Both the position numbers and the translations under genes were made by a program. A DNA stretch of 64,000 bases from Phaseolus vulgaris (lineage: Eukaryota; Streptophyta; Magnoliopsida; Fabales; Fabaceae). The stretch is from NCBI RefSeq assembly GCF_000499845.2, contig NC_023758.2:1038811-1102810 (forward strand), in the 5' to 3' direction. How positions within the stretch are numbered: position 1 is the first letter of the stretch; every line of letters starts with the position of its first letter. Shown in pieces: positions 23,703 to 34,801 of the stretch. The notes under the pieces are model-generated. The model saw only the letters and a program-made list of their open reading frames with translations, searched no databases and had not been told where the DNA came from.

Positions 23703-23989
23703 TTATAATACATTGGAGGAAAATCATAGCATAATAGCAGGTAGTTACATATTAGATATAATCAAATATCAATCCAACAAGATTGTTGTGAAAAGTCTAA
23801 GACTTGCATCAATTGATCCCAAAGTGTGTGTACATAGCCCTAAGTTGCAATAACCAAGTGTATGGAATACTTGTAACCTCTTTTCTTCTTTCCGTGTAGT
23901 GTTCCTACAATAATTTGGATTTGGCACACTAAACTCTAACTGAAACACATGCATCAGTAAACAAATATTCCTTCGTACAGATTGTTGTT

Positions 23990-24610
23990 TGGTGAAGGCT
24001 CGAAAAGCTTAGCTATCTTTACGGGTAGTCCAATGACAAATTACTGCGGTTTAGGATTATGCCCAACTTATATACTCTGCGAATTTTCTCAATTGCATTA
24101 CTTGCCTAACAATGTCACAATCCCTTCAAGCACTGGGCTAGGCTTAAGCACCACTAGTGTAAAAAAAAAGAATTTTAATATTGTTGACAAACATGTGAAA
24201 CTTGAACAACCAGGATAAAGAGGTGTTTTAGAATCATCTTTCAATGAATCACACATGTGTGGTTGTTGGAAACTATCTTCTCCAATATAAAAACTCATGT
24301 TCTCCACGTGATCTTCAGAATGTATATTAGAATATTGACCGTCAAATAGAGGTGTTACGTCTACAAATTCACCATGCCATATCCATTTTATATAATTCTT
24401 CAAGAAACCATCACAAAGAACATGTTCTCTTATCAACCTAATTTCTAATTATCTCTCATTCAAACAATTAACACATGGACAAAAGTATCTTCATTTACAG
24501 CTTCTACATTCCATTGAGCAAATTGTAGAAATTCTTCGATGCCATTTTCATACACATCACTATACAACTCTCATTTATCCAACTCCATCCATGACTATGT
24601 AATAGAAAAA
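23990..24610 (-). pseudogene. CACTA (En/Spm) transposase-associated domain remnant
   Basis: Read on the minus strand, the segment gives ELYSDVYENGIEEFLQFA, then REHVLCDGFLKNYIKWIWHG, then LYPGCSSFTCLSTILKFF. These are the N-terminal transposase-associated domain and the start of the TNP2 region of CACTA transposases, in the right order. Stops and frame breaks lie between the blocks and the catalytic core is missing. This was once part of an autonomous element. Confidence 0.75.
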
Positions 24611-24654
24611 CTAATCTATCAATATCAGCTAATTTTTAGTTGATGTAAACACAA

Positions 24655-24940
24655 TACAAATTGTTGAGGGCGAATCACCCCCGGACCCAATACCAATGAG
24701 TTCAACATATAAAATTAAAACAACACTATATTCCAAAACATAATACATTATAAAACACATTACAAATTGCTAAGGGTCGATCACTCCCAAACCCAATACC
24801 AAAACGCTCAACATATAAAAATTACAACAACAAATATATTCCAAACATAATACGTAATAAAACACATTAAAAATTGTCGAGGGTCGATTGCCCCCAAATC
24901 CAATACCAAGACATTCAACATTATACATTATATTTCAAAT
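24655..24940. repeat. About 107-bp tandem repeats beside the CACTA remnant
   Basis: Three copies begin near 24655, 24761 and 24868. Each contains (A)AATTGNYRAGGGYCGATCRCCCC-like sequence, then CCAATACCA and TCAACAT. The third copy is partial. Their position directly upstream of the transposase start suggests subterminal repeats of the same CACTA element; that is inference. Confidence 0.65.
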
Positions 24941-25071
24941 ACAACATAAAACTAACCATCTATATAAATAATTTTGAACTAAATTAATAAATAAATGTAA
25001 AATTAACATGTTTGAAAATAAAAAACTAACCTAGAGCGTGAACTGAGGAGTGTGGCGGCGGTAGTGAAAGT

Positions 25072-25818
25072 TGTTATAATATATGACCTTAAACGAAAGG
25101 GGGAGGGGGGGGGGAGTGAATTGTTTAAGGGGGGTTTTTGAAAACTTTTTCAGGTTGAACAAAATTCTTTGAGTGAATTCAGAACAGGAATCAAGTTAGC
25201 CAAGAATATAAGCAATTATACAGCAAAGCAACAAAAAAACAATCGGTTGTTTCCTCGAAACAATCGGTTGTTTATATCAGCAAAGCTTAAAACAGAATTT
25301 AAATGAGTTTATAGTAAGAGAGAAATACACCAACAGTTTATACTGGTTCACTCGTAAACCAAGAGCTACATCCAGTCCCCAGAAGCCACTGGGTAATCCA
25401 CTAAGTAATCAAAACCAGATTACACAAACACAAAACTACCAAAGTAGTGACCTTGAACCCTTCAAGAAAAACACTACCTTAGGCAAACTACACCAAGAGT
25501 ATTGATCTTGACCACCTCAAGAACACATCCTTAAAAACACCACACCAGAAATACAGTAGGTTTACAAAGGATTACACCTGATCACAGTACAAACTGAATT
25601 GAATACAACAACAATCATATTCCACTCTCTCTTGAAAACCAGGAGCTTGATGTAAATCTTGAAATCTCAAAATCAATTCTGTCAAACTGAATTTCTCAAA
25701 GATGTTTCTTACTTTTGAAAACATAAAACGAACTATTTATATCTTCAAAAGATTGGTCAAAGCAATTAATGAAGGAGCGTATTCAGTTAGAAAACATTTA
25801 AAACAGATTCACCAATCA
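25072..25818 (-). mobile_element. LTR of a Sirevirus-like copia element, minus orientation
   Basis: Read on the minus strand it starts TGATTGGTGAATCTG, contains a promoter-like GATATAAATAG (near 25735), a long R-U5 region, two copies of AAACAACCGATTGTTT, the phrase AAACAATTCACTCCCCC, and ends ...ATTATAACA. It is clearly homologous to the plus-strand LTR at 29762-30449. No primer-binding site follows its 3' end, so it is a 3' or solo LTR. It is inserted next to the CACTA remnant. Confidence 0.75.
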
Positions 25819-28800
25819 AAAAAAGAAGATACGGGGAAGAAAAGCCAGGACGTTTTGTTTTCGGAAAACCGGTTTTGTTCACTCTCGGTCTAGGACTTAC
25901 TACGCCTTACTCCTTGGGTATTTTGGTCTGAAATTTTTACCAGACATTCGTCACTGTGTCTATTGAGGTTTGAGCCCAAGGTTCGTCCCACAAGATTGGC
26001 AATAAATCTTTTATTCGTCAGTGCCACGGCTGAAAGGAAGGTCCGTTTGTGTGTGAAACTGTTTGATTTTTTTCGTGGGTGAATACTCATCCGTTTAACC
26101 TGAAATTTATCGCGTTTTGTCCCCAATTCAGTGGAGATTCTTGGGTGGAATTTCAAGAAAAAACTGTTTCGAGAGAATTTTTCAGAAATTTTGTGCAAAC
26201 CAAGGCTATCCTCTACCGAAACTTGTGAAATTCCGGCCTAATTTCTGCAATTTTATTTTAGGTCCGTATTGCGCTGAAAAAAATTCAGACAGACATTTTC
26301 GTATGTCGTTTGCACCCAGGCAAGGAGGCACGTCCATAAACGAATCACAAAAAGAAGATACGGGGATGAAAATCCAGGACGTTTTGTTTTCAGAAAACCG
26401 GTTTTGTTCACTCTCGGTCTGGGACTTACTACGTCTTACTCCTTGGGTATTTTGTTCTGAAATTTTTACCAATCATTCGTCACTGTGTCTATTGAGTTTG
26501 GGCTGAGGTTTGAGCCCCAGATTCGTCCCACAAGATTGGCAATAAATCTTTTATTCGTCACTGCCAGGGCTGAAAGGTAGGTTTGTTCGTGTGTGAAACT
26601 GTTTGATGTTTTTCGTGGGTGAATACTCATCCGTCTGACCTGAAATTTGTCGTGTTTTGCCCAAATTCAATGGAGATTATTCAGTGGAATTTTAAGAAAA
26701 AACTATTCTAGGAGAATTTTTCAGAAATTTTGTGCAAACCAAGGCTATCTATCCTCTACCGAAACTTGTGAAATTCCGGCCTAATTTTTGCAATTTCGTT
26801 TTGGGTCCGTATTGTGCTGAAAAAAATTCACACAGGCACTTTCTTATGTTTTTTGCACCCACGCAAGGAGGCACGTCCATAAAGGAATCACAAAAAGAAG
26901 ATACGGGGAAGAAAAGCCAGGACGTTTTGTTTTCGAAAAACCGGTTTTGTTCACTCTCGGTCTGGGACTTACTACGACTTACTCCTTCGGTATTTTGGTC
27001 TGAAATTTTTACCAGACATTCGTCACTGTGTCTATTTAGTTTTGGCTGATGTTTGAGCACCAGATTCGTCCTACAAGATTGGCAACAAATCTTTTATTCG
27101 TCACTACCAGGGCTGAAAGGAAGGTTCGTTTGTGTGTGAAACTGTTTGATTTTCTTCGTGGGTGAATACTCATCCGTTTGACCTGAAATTGGTCGTGTTT
27201 TATCCCAAATTCAGTGGAGATTCTTGGGTGGAATTTCAGGAAAAAACTGTTCCGGGAGAATTTTTGAGAAATTTTGTGCAAATCAAGGCTATCCTCTACC
27301 GAAACTTGTGAAATTTCGGTTTAATTTCTGCAATTTTATTTTGGGTCTGTATTGCGCTGAAAAAAATTCACACAGGCACTTTCGTATAGGTTTTGCACCC
27401 AGGCAAGGAGGCACGTCTATAAACAAATCACAAAAAGAAGATACGGGGAAGAAAATCCAGGATGTTTTCTTTTCGGAAAACCGGTTTTTTTCACTCTCGG
27501 TCTGGGACTTACTATGCCTTACTCCTTTGGTATTTTGGTCTGAAATTTTTACCAGACATTCGTCACTGTGTCTATTGAGTTTTGGCCGAGGTTTGAGTCC
27601 CCAGATTCGTCCCACAAGATTGGCAATAAATCTTTTATTCGTCACTGTCAGGGCTGAAAGGAAGGTCCGTTTGTGTGTGAAACTGTTTGATTTTTTTCGT
27701 GGGTGAATACTCATCCGTTTGACCTGAAATTTGTCGCGTTTTGTCCCAAATTCAGTGGAGATTCTTGGGTGCAATTTCAGGATAAAACAATTCTGGAAGA
27801 ATTTTTCAGAAATTTCTTGCAAATCAAGGCTATCCTCTACCAAACTTGTGAAATTCCGGCCTAATTTCTGCAATTTTATTTCGGGTCCGTATTGCGCTGA
27901 AAAAAATTCACACAGGCACTTTCTTATGTTGTTTGCACCCAGGCAAGGAGGCACGTCCATAAACGAATCACAAAAAGAAGATACGGGGAAGAAAATCCAG
28001 GACGTTTTGTTTTCAGAAAACCGATTTTGTTCACTCTAGGTCTGGGACTTATTACGCCTTACTCCTTGGATATTTTGGTCTGAAAATTTTACCAGACATT
28101 CTTCACTGTGTCTATTGAGTTTTGGGTGATGTTTGAGCCCCAGATTCGTGCCACAAGATTGGCAATAAATCTTTTGTTCGTCACTGCCAGGGCTGAAAGG
28201 AATGTCTGTTTGTGTGTGAAACTGTTTGATTTTTTTTGTGGGTGAATACTCCTCCATTTGACCTGAAATTTTTCGTCTTTTGTGCCATATTCAGTGCAGA
28301 TTCTTGGGTGGAATTTCAGGAAAAAACTATTATGGGAGAATTTTTAGAAATTTTGTGCAAACCAAGGCTATCCTCTACCGAAACTTGTGAAATTCTGGCC
28401 TAATTTCTGCAATTTCATTCTGGGTCTGTATTGCACTGAAAAAAATTCACACAGGCACTTTCGTATGTTGTTTGCACACAGGGAAGGAGGCACGTTCATA
28501 AACGAATCACAAAAAGAAGATACGGGGAAGAAAAGCCACGACGTTTTTTTTTCGGAAAACAGGTTTTGTTCACTCTCGGTCTGGGACTTACTACGCCTTA
28601 CTCCTTGGGTACTTTGGTCTTAAATTTTTAACAGACATTTTTCACTGTGTCTATTGAGTTATGGTTGAGGTTTGAGCCTCAGATTCAACCCACAAGATTG
28701 GCAATAAATATTTTATTCGTCACTGTCAGGGATGAAAGGAAGGTCCGTTTGTTTGTGAAACTGTTTGATTTTTTTCGTGGGTGAGTACTCATCCGTTTGA

Positions 28801-29760
28801 CCTGAAATTTGTCACGTTTTGTGCCTAATTCATTAGAGATTCTTGGGTAGAATTTCAGGAAAAAACTATTCCGGGAGAATTTTTCAGAAATTTTGTGCAA
28901 ACTAAGGCTATCATCCTGTACAGAAACTTGAGAAATTTTGGCCTAATTTCTGCAATTCCATTCTGGGTGTGTATTGTGCTGAAAAAATTCACACAGGCAC
29001 TTTCGTATGTTGTTTGCACCCAGGCAGGGAGGCACGTCCATAAACGAATCACAAAAATAAGATACGGGGAAGAAAAGCCAAGTCGTTTTGTTTTTGGAAA
29101 ACCGGTTTTATTCATTCTCGGTTTGGGACTTAATACACTTTACTCCTTGGGTATTTTGGTCTGAAATTTTTACCAGACATTTGTCACTGTGTCTATCGAG
29201 TTTTGGCTTAGGTTTGAGCCTCAGATTCGTCCCACAAGATTGGCAATAAATTTTTTATTCGTAACTTCCAGGACTGCCAGGGCTGAAAGGAAGGTTCGTT
29301 TGTGGGTGAAACTGTTTGCTTTTTTTCTTGGGTGAATACTCATCCGTTTGACCTGCAATTTCTCGCGTTTTGTCTTAAATTCAGTGGAGATTCTTGGGTG
29401 GGGTTTCAGGAAAAAACTATTTTGGAAGGATTTTTCAGAAATTTTGTGCAAACCAAGGCTATCCTCTACCGAAACTTGTGAAATTTCGGCCTAATTTCTG
29501 CAATTTCATTCTGGGTCCGTATTGCGCTGAAAAAAATTCACACAGGCACTTTCGTATGGTTTTTGCACCCAGGCAAGGAGGCACGTCTATAAACAAATCA
29601 CAAAAAGAAGATACGGGGAAGAAAATCCAGGATATTTTGTTTTCGGAAAACCGGTTTTGTTCACTCTCGGTCTTGGACGTACTACGCCTTACTCCTTGGG
29701 TATTTTGGTCTGAAATTTTTACCAGACATTCGTCACTGTGTCTATTGAGTTTTGGCTGAT
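25819..29760. repeat. Tandem array of a ~540-bp unit (7 complete + 1 partial)
   Basis: Units begin with GAAGATACGGGG or a variant at 25825, 26354, 26897, 27437, 27977, 28516, 29058 and 29607, giving spacings of 529, 543, 540, 540, 539, 542 and 549 bp. The first 150 bp of the unit (to TTTTGGCTGA) occur eight times and the remaining 390 bp seven times, so the array begins and ends with the same sub-segment. Copies look roughly 90% alike. Long open frames of about 70-220 codons occur on both strands inside units. They come from base composition and the near-540-bp period and match no known protein. The array touches LTR sequence on both sides. The unit length is like that of plant satellites (for example the 528-bp khipu satellite of common bean, recalled by length only). 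Confidence 0.95.
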
Positions 29761-29761
29761 T

Positions 29762-30449
29762 TGATAACAAACATCTTTGAATAAATTCAGAAAAACATAT
29801 TTGAGTTTTAACAACAACAATCTTTTGAGAAAAACAAGATTCTTATTTTCAAAGAGTTGAGATTGCTTAGAGATTGAGATTGATCAAAGAGTGTGAGATA
29901 GGATTTCTGCTTGTATTGATTTCAGATTTTCTTTTGTAACAAGTGTAATCCTTGTATTCTATTGAACAAGTTTATTTGTGTGTTTGCTGAGAAGTGATGT
30001 GTGTTCTCGAGGGGATCAAGATCAGCATTCTTAGTGTTGGTGTGTTGGCCAAGAGAAGTGTGTGTCTTGAGGGGATCAAGGTCACTTTCTTGGTTGTGGT
30101 GTAAGTGATCTAGGTTTGATTGCTTAGTGGAATTCCTCAGTGGTTTCTGAGAAGACTGGATGTAGCTCTGGGTTTAGAGGTGAACCAGTATAAACATTTG
30201 TGTGCATTCTCTCTATCCTTAATCTCTTTAAAATCAACTTTGATATTTGTTTACTGGTATAAACAACCGATTGTTTCTGCGAAACAACCGATTGTTTTTC
30301 TGGTGTTGTTGTTTTTGCTTATTGTTTTGGCAAACTGGATTCCTTATCAATTGTTTCTTGAGATAATTTCATTCTTGACTTAAAAGTTTGCGAAATCCCT
30401 CTTTAAACAATTCACCCCCCCCTCTAGTTTAAAGTCATTCATTCTAACA
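29762..30449 (+). mobile_element. LTR (5'-truncated, R-U5) of a Sirevirus-like copia element
   Basis: Homologous to the minus-strand LTR at 25072-25818 from AACATCTTTGA onward, but the U3 and promoter part is missing; the 540-bp array stands in its place. It carries two AAACAACCGATTGTTT motifs (30261-30276 and 30282-30297), AAACAATTCACCCCCC, and ends TCTAACA. A primer-binding-site-like TTGGCATCAAGAGC follows at 30451. Confidence 0.8.
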
Positions 30450-30450
30450 A

Positions 30451-30466
30451 TTGGCATCAAGAGCTT
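30451..30466 (+). other. Primer-binding site of the Sirevirus-like element
   Basis: TTGGCATCAAGAGCTT lies one base after the LTR end and is a variant of the TTGGTATCAGAGC copia primer-binding site for initiator tRNA-Met. Confidence 0.65.
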
Positions 30467-30509
30467 GGTTCTTGAAAGTTATTCAAGTTGATCCTAAAAC
30501 TGTTTTTAA

Positions 30510-31862
30510 ATGGCTGATAGACTACCTTTTGGGGAAGGTGCTTCAAGCAACAGACCACCTCTGTTTTGTGGTTTGAAGTACCAATTTTGGAAAGTAAGAA
30601 TGAAAATCTTTATGGAATCACTTGACAGAGGAATTTGGGATGCAATTGAAAATGGTCCTTTTGTCCCAAAGTTTGAAAAAGATGGATCTTTCTTTGAAAA
30701 GCCTTGGTCTCAATGGACTGATTCAGAAAGCAAGAAGGCCAAATTTGATTGCATTGCCAAAAATATAATAACCTCTGCTTTAAATTCTGATGAGTTTTTC
30801 AGGGTCTCTCAATGCAAATCATCAAAGGAAATGTAGGACACCTTGGAAGTAACTCATGAAGGTACAAATGAGGTAAAGAGAGCTAGGAAGCATACTCTAA
30901 TCCAAGAGTATGAGATGTTCAGAATGCTCAAAGGTGTAACAATTGCTGAGGTGCAGAAAAGATTAACCACATCATCAATCATCTCATGAGCCTTGACAAG
31001 ACCTTTGAAAAGGAAGAGCTAAACATCAAGATCTTGAAATATATTGATAAAGCATGGCAACCCAAGGTAACTACTATTTCCGAATCTAAAGATCTAACAC
31101 CCTTGAGTATGGCTTCTTTGTTTGGTAAGCTTAGGGAACATGAGTTAGAGATGAATCGACTCAATGTTCAAGAAAGCGAAGACAAGCACGTAATGAGCAT
31201 AGCCTTAAAAGCTTCCAAGCACAAAGGAAAGCAAGAATCCAGTGATGATAGTGATGAGGAAAACCTCAGCTTGCTGTCAAGAAAGTTCAGAAAATTCTTG
31301 AAGAGGAACCACAACAAGGACAACAACAAAGATAGGTATGGAAACAAGAAATCAAATGATTTTAATTCCAATAACTATACTTGTTTTGGTTGTGGTGAAC
31401 AAGGTCATATAAAGGCAGATTGTCCAAACAAGAGCAAGGAGAAAAAGCCTAGCTACAAGGAAAAGAAAGGCAAGACATAGAGAGCCTACATAGCTTGGGA
31501 TGAAAATGAGGTATCATCATCAAGTGAAGATGAGAAAGCAAACATCTGTTTGATAGCTGAAGAAGATGATGAATCTTGTAGCTCAAGTGAGGTAAGTTCA
31601 TGTGCTTCTTTAAATGAACAGAATTATAGTGAATTGCTTGAAGCTTTTCAAGAAACTCATGATGAAGCTAATCAATTGGTTCTTTCAAACAACCGATTGA
31701 AAGAACTTAACAGCTGGCTGGAAAAGAGAGTGAAATCACTTGAAGATGAGATTGAAAAATCTAAAAATGATTTCAAAAATCTGGTGAAAATCATTTCAAA
31801 AATCTGGAAAATCATTTCAAAAATTCTTCTTGCAAGTGTGACACTTTCATTTGCTCAGCATA
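30510..31862 (+). pseudogene. Damaged Sirevirus-like gag gene
   Basis: The N-terminus starts MADRLPFGEG and runs through a copia gag domain (FWKVRMKIFMES, ...KAKFDCIAKNII). A zinc knuckle of C-x2-C-x4-H-x4-C type (CFGCGEQGHIKADC) lies at 31382-31423. A Ser/Glu/Asp-rich stretch and a coiled-coil-like segment (LLEAFQETHDEANQLVLSNN) follow, as in the extended gag of Sireviruses. Breaks: an in-frame TAG near 30834, a frame change near 30955, a TAG at 31478-31480, and another frame change within short repeats at 31770-31830. Similarity ends near 31862; no protease, integrase or RT follows. Confidence 0.85.
31770..31830 (+). repeat. Short tandem repeat inside the gag remnant
   Basis: ATCATTTCAAAAATCTGG and variants occur three times in a row, spaced about 25 bp. 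The repeat coincides with a frame shift in gag. Confidence 0.7.
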
Positions 31863-32084
31863 AATTTTATAAGTCACGCTTTTTGTACTTAAAAATTTCC
31901 AGTGTAGTACTCTTTTTTTTTTATAATCAATTCTAATGTCATTCTCTAGGTTCAATTTGTGTGCTACCTTTTGTTGAGTGTCTATTTGATTGTTTGTCAA
32001 ATTTATTCAATATTCCTTCTAGTTGTGTCCTATAAATCAATCCATTTGTTGTCCTATTTTTAAATTTGAATTGTTCATTGCTTT

Positions 32085-33115
32085 CTCTCTTCAAATTACA
32101 AGCTAATTAGTTAGAGATCCACTATTCATGAGATTCTATCATTATTAAATTAATTGTATATAGCTGCGTACAATATTGCATATAATATTTACGTATAATT
32201 TGATAATTATTTTTTTTTTAATATAATGTCGGTATTTCTCTGATAAAGAAGAATTCTTTTTTTTTCTTCATATTTTGAAAACTTTTCTTTCTTGGTTCTT
32301 TTGATATTTAAATCTACATTTTTTCCTTTAATAAAATAAATCATTTTAAATCTATTTTTTATTTTTTCAGGAAATGCTCTTGATATTAAGATACCTAAGA
32401 GAGTCCTTTTGATTACCATCGATATTCACGATTCATGATAAGTATTTTTCCGAGATCAAATGCAACCTAGAGAGCAGAACACACACTGAAAGGAAAGAAC
32501 CACAGTTGGAGAGAGGAGAGCACCGCCTCTAACGGCGACCCATTGATTGATTGATCATTTTGAGATTGTGAATAATTTAAATTTTTTATCATTTTAATTT
32601 CTTTTTTTATAAGAATTTTAATTCCTTAACTTGTAAAGAAAGATATATATAAGTGTAAGAGATTTTCTCTCTCCAAATTACAAGGTAATTAGGTACGGAT
32701 CCATCATGGGATTTTATTATTATTAAATTAATTGCATATAATGTCGGTCTTTCTCTGACTTGAGATTTCGGAAACTTTTATTTCTATCTTGGTTCTTTTG
32801 CAATTTAAATATACTTTTTTATTTTCTTTAATAAAAATAAATCATTTTAAATATATTTTTTATTTTTCAGGAAATGTTCTTAGTAATTGGAGACCTTAGA
32901 GGGTCATATTGATTTCAATCGATATTCACAATAATTATTTTTGCGAGATCAAATACAATTTAGAGAGTAAAACACACTTACGGGAAGGAGAGCACCACCG
33001 TTGGAGAGGAGAGTACGGGATCTAACGACGACCCAATGGAGGTGGATGTTGATTGATCATTGTGAGTTTTTGAATAATTTTAATTTCTAGTCATTTTATT
33101 TTCTTTTTTTCATAA
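32085..33115 (+). repeat. Direct duplication, two diverged copies of about 450-530 bp
   Basis: Copy 1 is about 32085-32620 and copy 2 about 32670-33115. Shared blocks in order: CAAATTACAAG(C/G)TAATTAG, TATAATGTCGGT, TTTTTCAGGAAATG, CATCGATATTCAC (variant ATCGATATTCAC), GCGAGATCAAAT (variant CCGAGATCAAAT), AGAGAGGAGAG-like, and TTGATTGATCATT. Copy 2 lacks several segments of copy 1. No coding region was recognised. Confidence 0.75.
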
Positions 33116-33671
33116 GCATTAGTAATTATAACTTTTTGAGCTGATATTTTATATCCACATTATTTTCATTACAAATAAAAGAGTATAGAATTTAAAGTCA
33201 CTCGTCATTTAAAAAAATACAATAAAAAGAAAATTCAATAATAACTCAAAACATAAAATTATCATAACTTCTAACTAATTTTGACATGCTTATTTTATTT
33301 TGTAGATTGATTATAAAAAATATGTAGAAAACGTCTTTTTTATATCATTTTTAGAAACAAATTGATATAATATGTCTACTTTTTTATATGGATTGACAAT
33401 TGAATGTGGCATGTAAAAAATAATCATAATATGCAATTTATTTTTTCCTAACAGTTTAGGACATAAAATATATTTGACTTAATATTTCTGAAAAATATAA
33501 TGTAGTTAAAGATTTTAGGCAAGGTATTGTAAATGACTTCCTAAAAAAATAAGAGAGTCAAGGGTGTTTGTAGTTGCTTTAAAAGAGGTACTTGTGATAG
33601 GATTCGAGAAGAGAAAAGTAGAAGTTGGAAAGAAGGTATGATAGGATTCGAGAGTGAGTGTCTAAAGCAAA

Positions 33672-33792
33672 CACGTGGATTCCGCTTGGGAGGGGATATA
33701 ATTCAGTGATGCCACCGCAACGTCACGAGTGGCAGTAGTATTTGACTGCATCATGTACCAGAAGTGCACACCTACAGAACAAAGGACACGTG
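33672..33792. promoter_or_regulatory. Two G-box/ABRE-like elements upstream of ACR1-like gene
   Basis: ACACGTGG-type sequences with CACGTG at 33672-33677 and 33787-33792. They lie just upstream of a TATATAA box at 33804-33810. Such paired ACGT elements can mediate abscisic acid or light responses; that is inference. Confidence 0.4.
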
Positions 33793-33803
33793 GCATACCA
33801 CAA

Positions 33804-33810
33804 TATATAA
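33804..33810 (+). promoter_or_regulatory. TATA box of ACR1-like gene
   Basis: TATATAA about 1 kb upstream of the ATG. This implies a long leader. A donor-like CAG|GTAATC near 34252 and acceptor-like AG sites near 34747-34765 suggest a 5' untranslated intron. Confidence 0.4.
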
Positions 33811-34801
33811 TAGTTCACACTCTACCTGTGCCCCTTACTAGATTCACCCTGTCACAGCACCTTCTCCTTTCTATTTTACTCTTTGTTCCCATTTTCCGAG
33901 CCAGGGACCAAGTCTCTCTTGTTATTAGTAGCAGTGCTGTGTCGTATCTCCAGATGCCACCAACAAACGCAACTCCCAACAACTACAAGATTGCAAAGAG
34001 GAGAGAACCCAGAATTTTTGCATTTTGGTTGGGTTTCCATTTTCCGATTATTAAGGGTACGCGGGGTTTAGCTTATACCACTACGTGTGAAAACTGAAAG
34101 CACTTGGTTTTCCTAATACAGACCGCACTGCTAAAGATAGAAAATATCAGGATTTGGCCCGTTCTTTCATCCTCTTCTCTCTCCAATTCTTTCTCAACCG
34201 AAACCTCCACTCCATGAATTTCACCTGCTGCTATCCCTTCCTCTACACCAGGTAATCGCCCTAATCCTATCACATTTCTCATCTCTTTTTAAATTCCTTA
34301 TAATGCAAACAATTTTATCTATCACTTTTTCAAACCTTTGCTGCTACCATCAATGGCAAACCCTCTCAATTTCCACACAACTTCCTTTTCCTTTTTAACA
34401 AATCATTTCTTATGATACATGTCGTAACTTCTGTGTTATCGCTTTGGAAACAATATATATATACAGCGCTCCTTATACCCACGTTCTCTTTTTATCACAG
34501 ATTCATATATACACGCGCTTTTTTTCATTCCTTTGAAAGCTTCTAATCTATACATGTTGGGATTCTCTTGTTTGGTGTTACCTCCTACACTTGATTTTTA
34601 ACGTTTTTTGAAAGCTATTATTTTTTCAACCTCTTAAACGTGATTTCTTTATCCTAAAGTTTCTAAACAAGTTTTATTTTTCTTTTTCACGGATAAACTT
34701 TTTAAGTTAACAGCCTGTGAATCTTTATTATACTGATACCAGCTCAGGTTCTGGGGTTATTTCCCAGTTGCCTCCAAACTCAAATAGTTGATAAAGAAAG
34801 A

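Noticed and set aside
26117..29770. Many open frames of 70-223 codons on both strands
   Set aside because: They are repeated copies of the same frames within the 540-bp array and match no known protein. They are treated as by-products of the repeat.
33729..34097. A 122-codon open frame upstream of the ACR1-like gene
   Set aside because: It begins before the TATA box, has no recognisable domain, and overlaps the presumed promoter and leader.
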